From positions 1 to 64,000 of the forward strand of contig JAHRCV010000002.1 of the NCBI GenBank assembly GCA_019083985.1: DNA of 64,000 nucleotides. Direction: 5' to 3'. Under the pieces are notes generated by a model, which was given only the letters and a program-made list of their open reading frames with translations, searched no databases and was not told where the DNA came from. This stretch comes from Rhizobiales bacterium TNE-4 (GTDB lineage: Bacteria; Pseudomonadota; Alphaproteobacteria; Rhizobiales; Beijerinckiaceae). A program made the position numbers and the translations under genes. Positions 62,203-64,000 of this stretch are shown piece by piece. The number at the start of each line of letters is the position of its first letter. Position 1 is the stretch's first letter.

Positions 62203-63231
62203 ATGAAACTTCAACTTTTGCTGGGCTCAGCAGCCCTAATGCTGGCATCGGCCGCTTCGGCCCAGACGCTTGTGCCAAGCCCGACGCTCGATGCCATCAA
62301 GGCGCGCGGCCATCTCGAATGCGGTGTCCATCTGGGTCTGCCGGGCTTCTCCTTCGCCAATGACAAGGGCGAATGGACCGGGCTTGACGTCGATCTCTGC
62401 AAGGCAGTCGCGGCTGCCGTGCTCGGCGACGCCAACAAGGTGAAATACACCCCGACCTCGGTGCAGCAGCGCTGGCCAATCCTGCAATCGGGTCAGGTTG
62501 ATCTTCTGTCACGCAACACGACGATTACCTTCTCGCGTAACGCGTCGCTTGGTGTAGATTTCCAAGGCATCAACTTCTTTGAAGGCCAAACCTTCGTGGT
62601 GCGTAAATCGGTCAACGCTAAAGCACCGAAGGATCTCGACGGCGCGTCGATCTGCGTTGCCGCTGGCTCGACTGAAGAAAAGACCGCGGCCGACTGGTTC
62701 CGCGAGCGCAATCTGAAAGTCACGATCACGACATTCCAGAAGAATGACGACGCGATCACGGCTTATGATTCGGGCCGTTGCGATGCCTATACCGCCGGTT
62801 TCGGCGCGTTGGCGGGCCAGCGCATCAAGTTGAAGAACCCGGATGATCACGTCATCCTCAACGAGCTGATCTCGAACGATCCGCAAGGCCCCGTGACCCG
62901 CTATGGTGACGAGCGCTGGCAGGCTGTCGTGCGCTGGACTCTCAACGGCATGATTGCCGCGGAAGCACTCGGCGTCACATCGAAGAATGCTGATGACATG
63001 AAGGCGAATTCGAAGAACGCTGAAATCCGTCGCCTCCTCGGCGCGGAAGGCGGCTTTGGCGCCATGCTCGGCCTGTCGAACGATTGGATGCTGAATGTCA
63101 TCAAGCAGGTCGGCAATTATGGTGAAAGCTATGAGCGCACGCTCGGCATGGGCTCACCGCTGAAACTGCCGCGTGGTCCGAACCAGCTTTGGACCAAGGG
63201 TGGCCTGCTCTTCACGCCGCCGTTCCAATAA
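62203..63231 (+). CDS. General L-amino acid ABC binding protein, AapJ/BztA-like
   Basis: 342 residues, signal peptide of about 21 (ASAASAQ). The mature protein has LDAIKARGHLECGVHLGLPGF, GLDVDLCKAVAAAVLGD, LQSGQVDLLSRNTTITFSRN and AAGSTEEKTAADWFRE, and ends LFTPPFQ, the pattern of AapJ/BztA. Aap systems of rhizobia import many L-amino acids, histidine included. GGAGGGAG precedes the ATG. It follows the previous importer after only 29 bases, so histidine control may extend to it. Confidence 0.93.
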   Translation: MKLQLLLGSAALMLASAASAQTLVPSPTLDAIKARGHLECGVHLGLPGFSFANDKGEWTGLDVDLCKAVAAAVLGDANKVKYTPTSVQQRWPILQSGQVDLLSRNTTITFSRNASLGVDFQGINFFEGQTFVVRKSVNAKAPKDLDGASICVAAGSTEEKTAADWFRERNLKVTITTFQKNDDAITAYDSGRCDAYTAGFGALAGQRIKLKNPDDHVILNELISNDPQGPVTRYGDERWQAVVRWTLNGMIAAEALGVTSKNADDMKANSKNAEIRRLLGAEGGFGAMLGLSNDWMLNVIKQVGNYGESYERTLGMGSPLKLPRGPNQLWTKGGLLFTPPFQ

Positions 63232-63249
63232 GAACCCGTCGCGTAGCGG

Positions 63250-64000
63250 ATGATCACGCGCTGGCTCAATGACAAGACGATCCGCGGCTACCTCTGGCAA
63301 GCCGCGGTCCTAATCGGTCTTGTCGTGATGCTGGTCTTCTTCGTCCGCAATGCATCGGAGAATATGGTCAAGGCCGGGATTGCGTCAGGGTTTGATTTCC
63401 TCTGGCGCAGTTCCGGCATTGACGTTCCATTCGATCTCTCGGGCTATTCGCCCAGCGGTACAATCTTCTCTTTGTTCTGGGCGGGCGTCGTCAACACGCT
63501 GTTTGTCTCCGCCTTATCGATCATCCTGGCCACAGTGCTTGGTTTTTTGATTGGCCTTGCGCGCCTCTCATCGCATTGGCTGCTGTCTTCGCTGGCCGGC
63601 GCTTATGTTGAATTCGTTCGCAACATCCCACTCTTGTTCTTTGTTGTGTTCTGGTATTTCGGCGTCATTGCCTCGCTGCCGCAACCCAAAGACAGCGTAT
63701 CGCTGTTCGGCCTGTTCTTCCTGAACAATCGTGGCCTCACTGTACCGCGCCCCATCGATGGTTCGCCCTTCATCTGGGCGTGGTTTGCGATTATCGCACT
63801 CGCCTTTCTGCAATGGGGCGTGAGCCGCTATGCGGCCGCACGCCGCGCGAAGACCGGAACGGGCTTTCCCTCCGGCCTTCTCGCCCTTGTCACCCTCGGC
63901 CTTGCCCCCGTCTTTGCCCTGATGCTGGCCGCGTTCTGGACCGGATGGGATGTACCCGTCGCCGGTAAATTCAATCTCCGCGGCGGCACCGTTTTGATAC
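63250..64000 (+). CDS. General L-amino acid ABC permease, AapQ/BztB-like (5' part)
   Basis: The frame opens at ATG 63250, 18 bases after the binding-protein stop, and runs off the end of the window after 250 codons; the family length is about 400. N-terminal membrane helix YLWQAAVLIGLVVMLVFFVRN, then ENMVKAGIASGFDFLWRSSG, the HAAT-permease core VNTLFVSALSIILATVLGFLIG and EFVRNIPLLFFVVFWYFG, and the long insert with helices typical of AapQ. Next should come aapM- and aapP-like genes. Confidence 0.92.
   Translation, partial: MITRWLNDKTIRGYLWQAAVLIGLVVMLVFFVRNASENMVKAGIASGFDFLWRSSGIDVPFDLSGYSPSGTIFSLFWAGVVNTLFVSALSIILATVLGFLIGLARLSSHWLLSSLAGAYVEFVRNIPLLFFVVFWYFGVIASLPQPKDSVSLFGLFFLNNRGLTVPRPIDGSPFIWAWFAIIALAFLQWGVSRYAAARRAKTGTGFPSGLLALVTLGLAPVFALMLAAFWTGWDVPVAGKFNLRGGTVLI

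Noticed and set aside
1-64000. CRISPR arrays, tRNA and rRNA genes, known riboswitches.
   Set aside because: I looked for regularly spaced direct repeats, cloverleaf-like segments and conserved rRNA stretches and saw none; short non-coding RNAs cannot be excluded by eye.

Overview
This window comes from a chromosome of an alphaproteobacterium, most likely of the order Hyphomicrobiales (Rhizobiales). That is an inference from gene content: an HvrA/H-NS-type regulator, a WreV/WreQ/WreU-like set for starting O-antigen on a QuiNAc-type sugar, an Aap/Bzt-type amino-acid transporter and the HutF/HutG five-step histidine pathway. No rRNA, tRNA, CRISPR array or intact insertion sequence was seen.

Left edge (1-1162): the 3' part of a low-complexity protein overlaps a small HNH endonuclease gene; together they look like a phage remnant. 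Polysaccharide block (1342-36399): a split mannose-1-phosphate guanylyltransferase/cupin pair and galE; a badly decayed metH pseudogene; rfbABDC for dTDP-L-rhamnose; then an AT-rich island (about 9.9-26.9 kb) with UDP-galactopyranose mutase, very large multidomain glycosyltransferases, a complete set of domains for GDP-D-glycero-D-manno-heptose (gmhA, hddA and an hddC-gmhB-kinase fusion), RgpF-like and GT2 enzymes, and a Wzm/Wzt ABC exporter. A GC-richer part follows with a CapD-type dehydratase, O-antigen ligase, a WreQ-like reductase, a WecA/WreU-like initiating transferase and an H-NS-family gene, then a stand-alone KASIII-like enzyme, a nucleotide-sugar dehydrogenase and an uronate 4-epimerase. 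Together these describe an ABC-exported O-antigen containing rhamnose, heptose, probably galactofuranose and uronic acid, started on undecaprenyl phosphate and ligated by WaaL.

Middle (36415-42043): a MscS-family channel, an IclR-type regulator reduced to its DNA-binding half with a perfect palindrome upstream, an SGNH hydrolase divergent from a protein with nine EF-hand-like loops, and several very small genes including a 61-residue RTX-repeat protein.

Right side: 42167-51026 is one run of nine genes with two complete ABC importers (a polyamine/iron-like system and a Ugp-like system) ending in an endonuclease/exonuclease/phosphatase-family hydrolase. 51351-59488 is the histidine utilisation cluster (hutIHGUD divergent from hutFC). 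Three near-identical palindromes, good candidates for HutC operators, lie before hutI, before hutF and before the next ABC importer (59592-62173). This ties that importer, and perhaps the following Aap-type transporter running off the window, to histidine metabolism.
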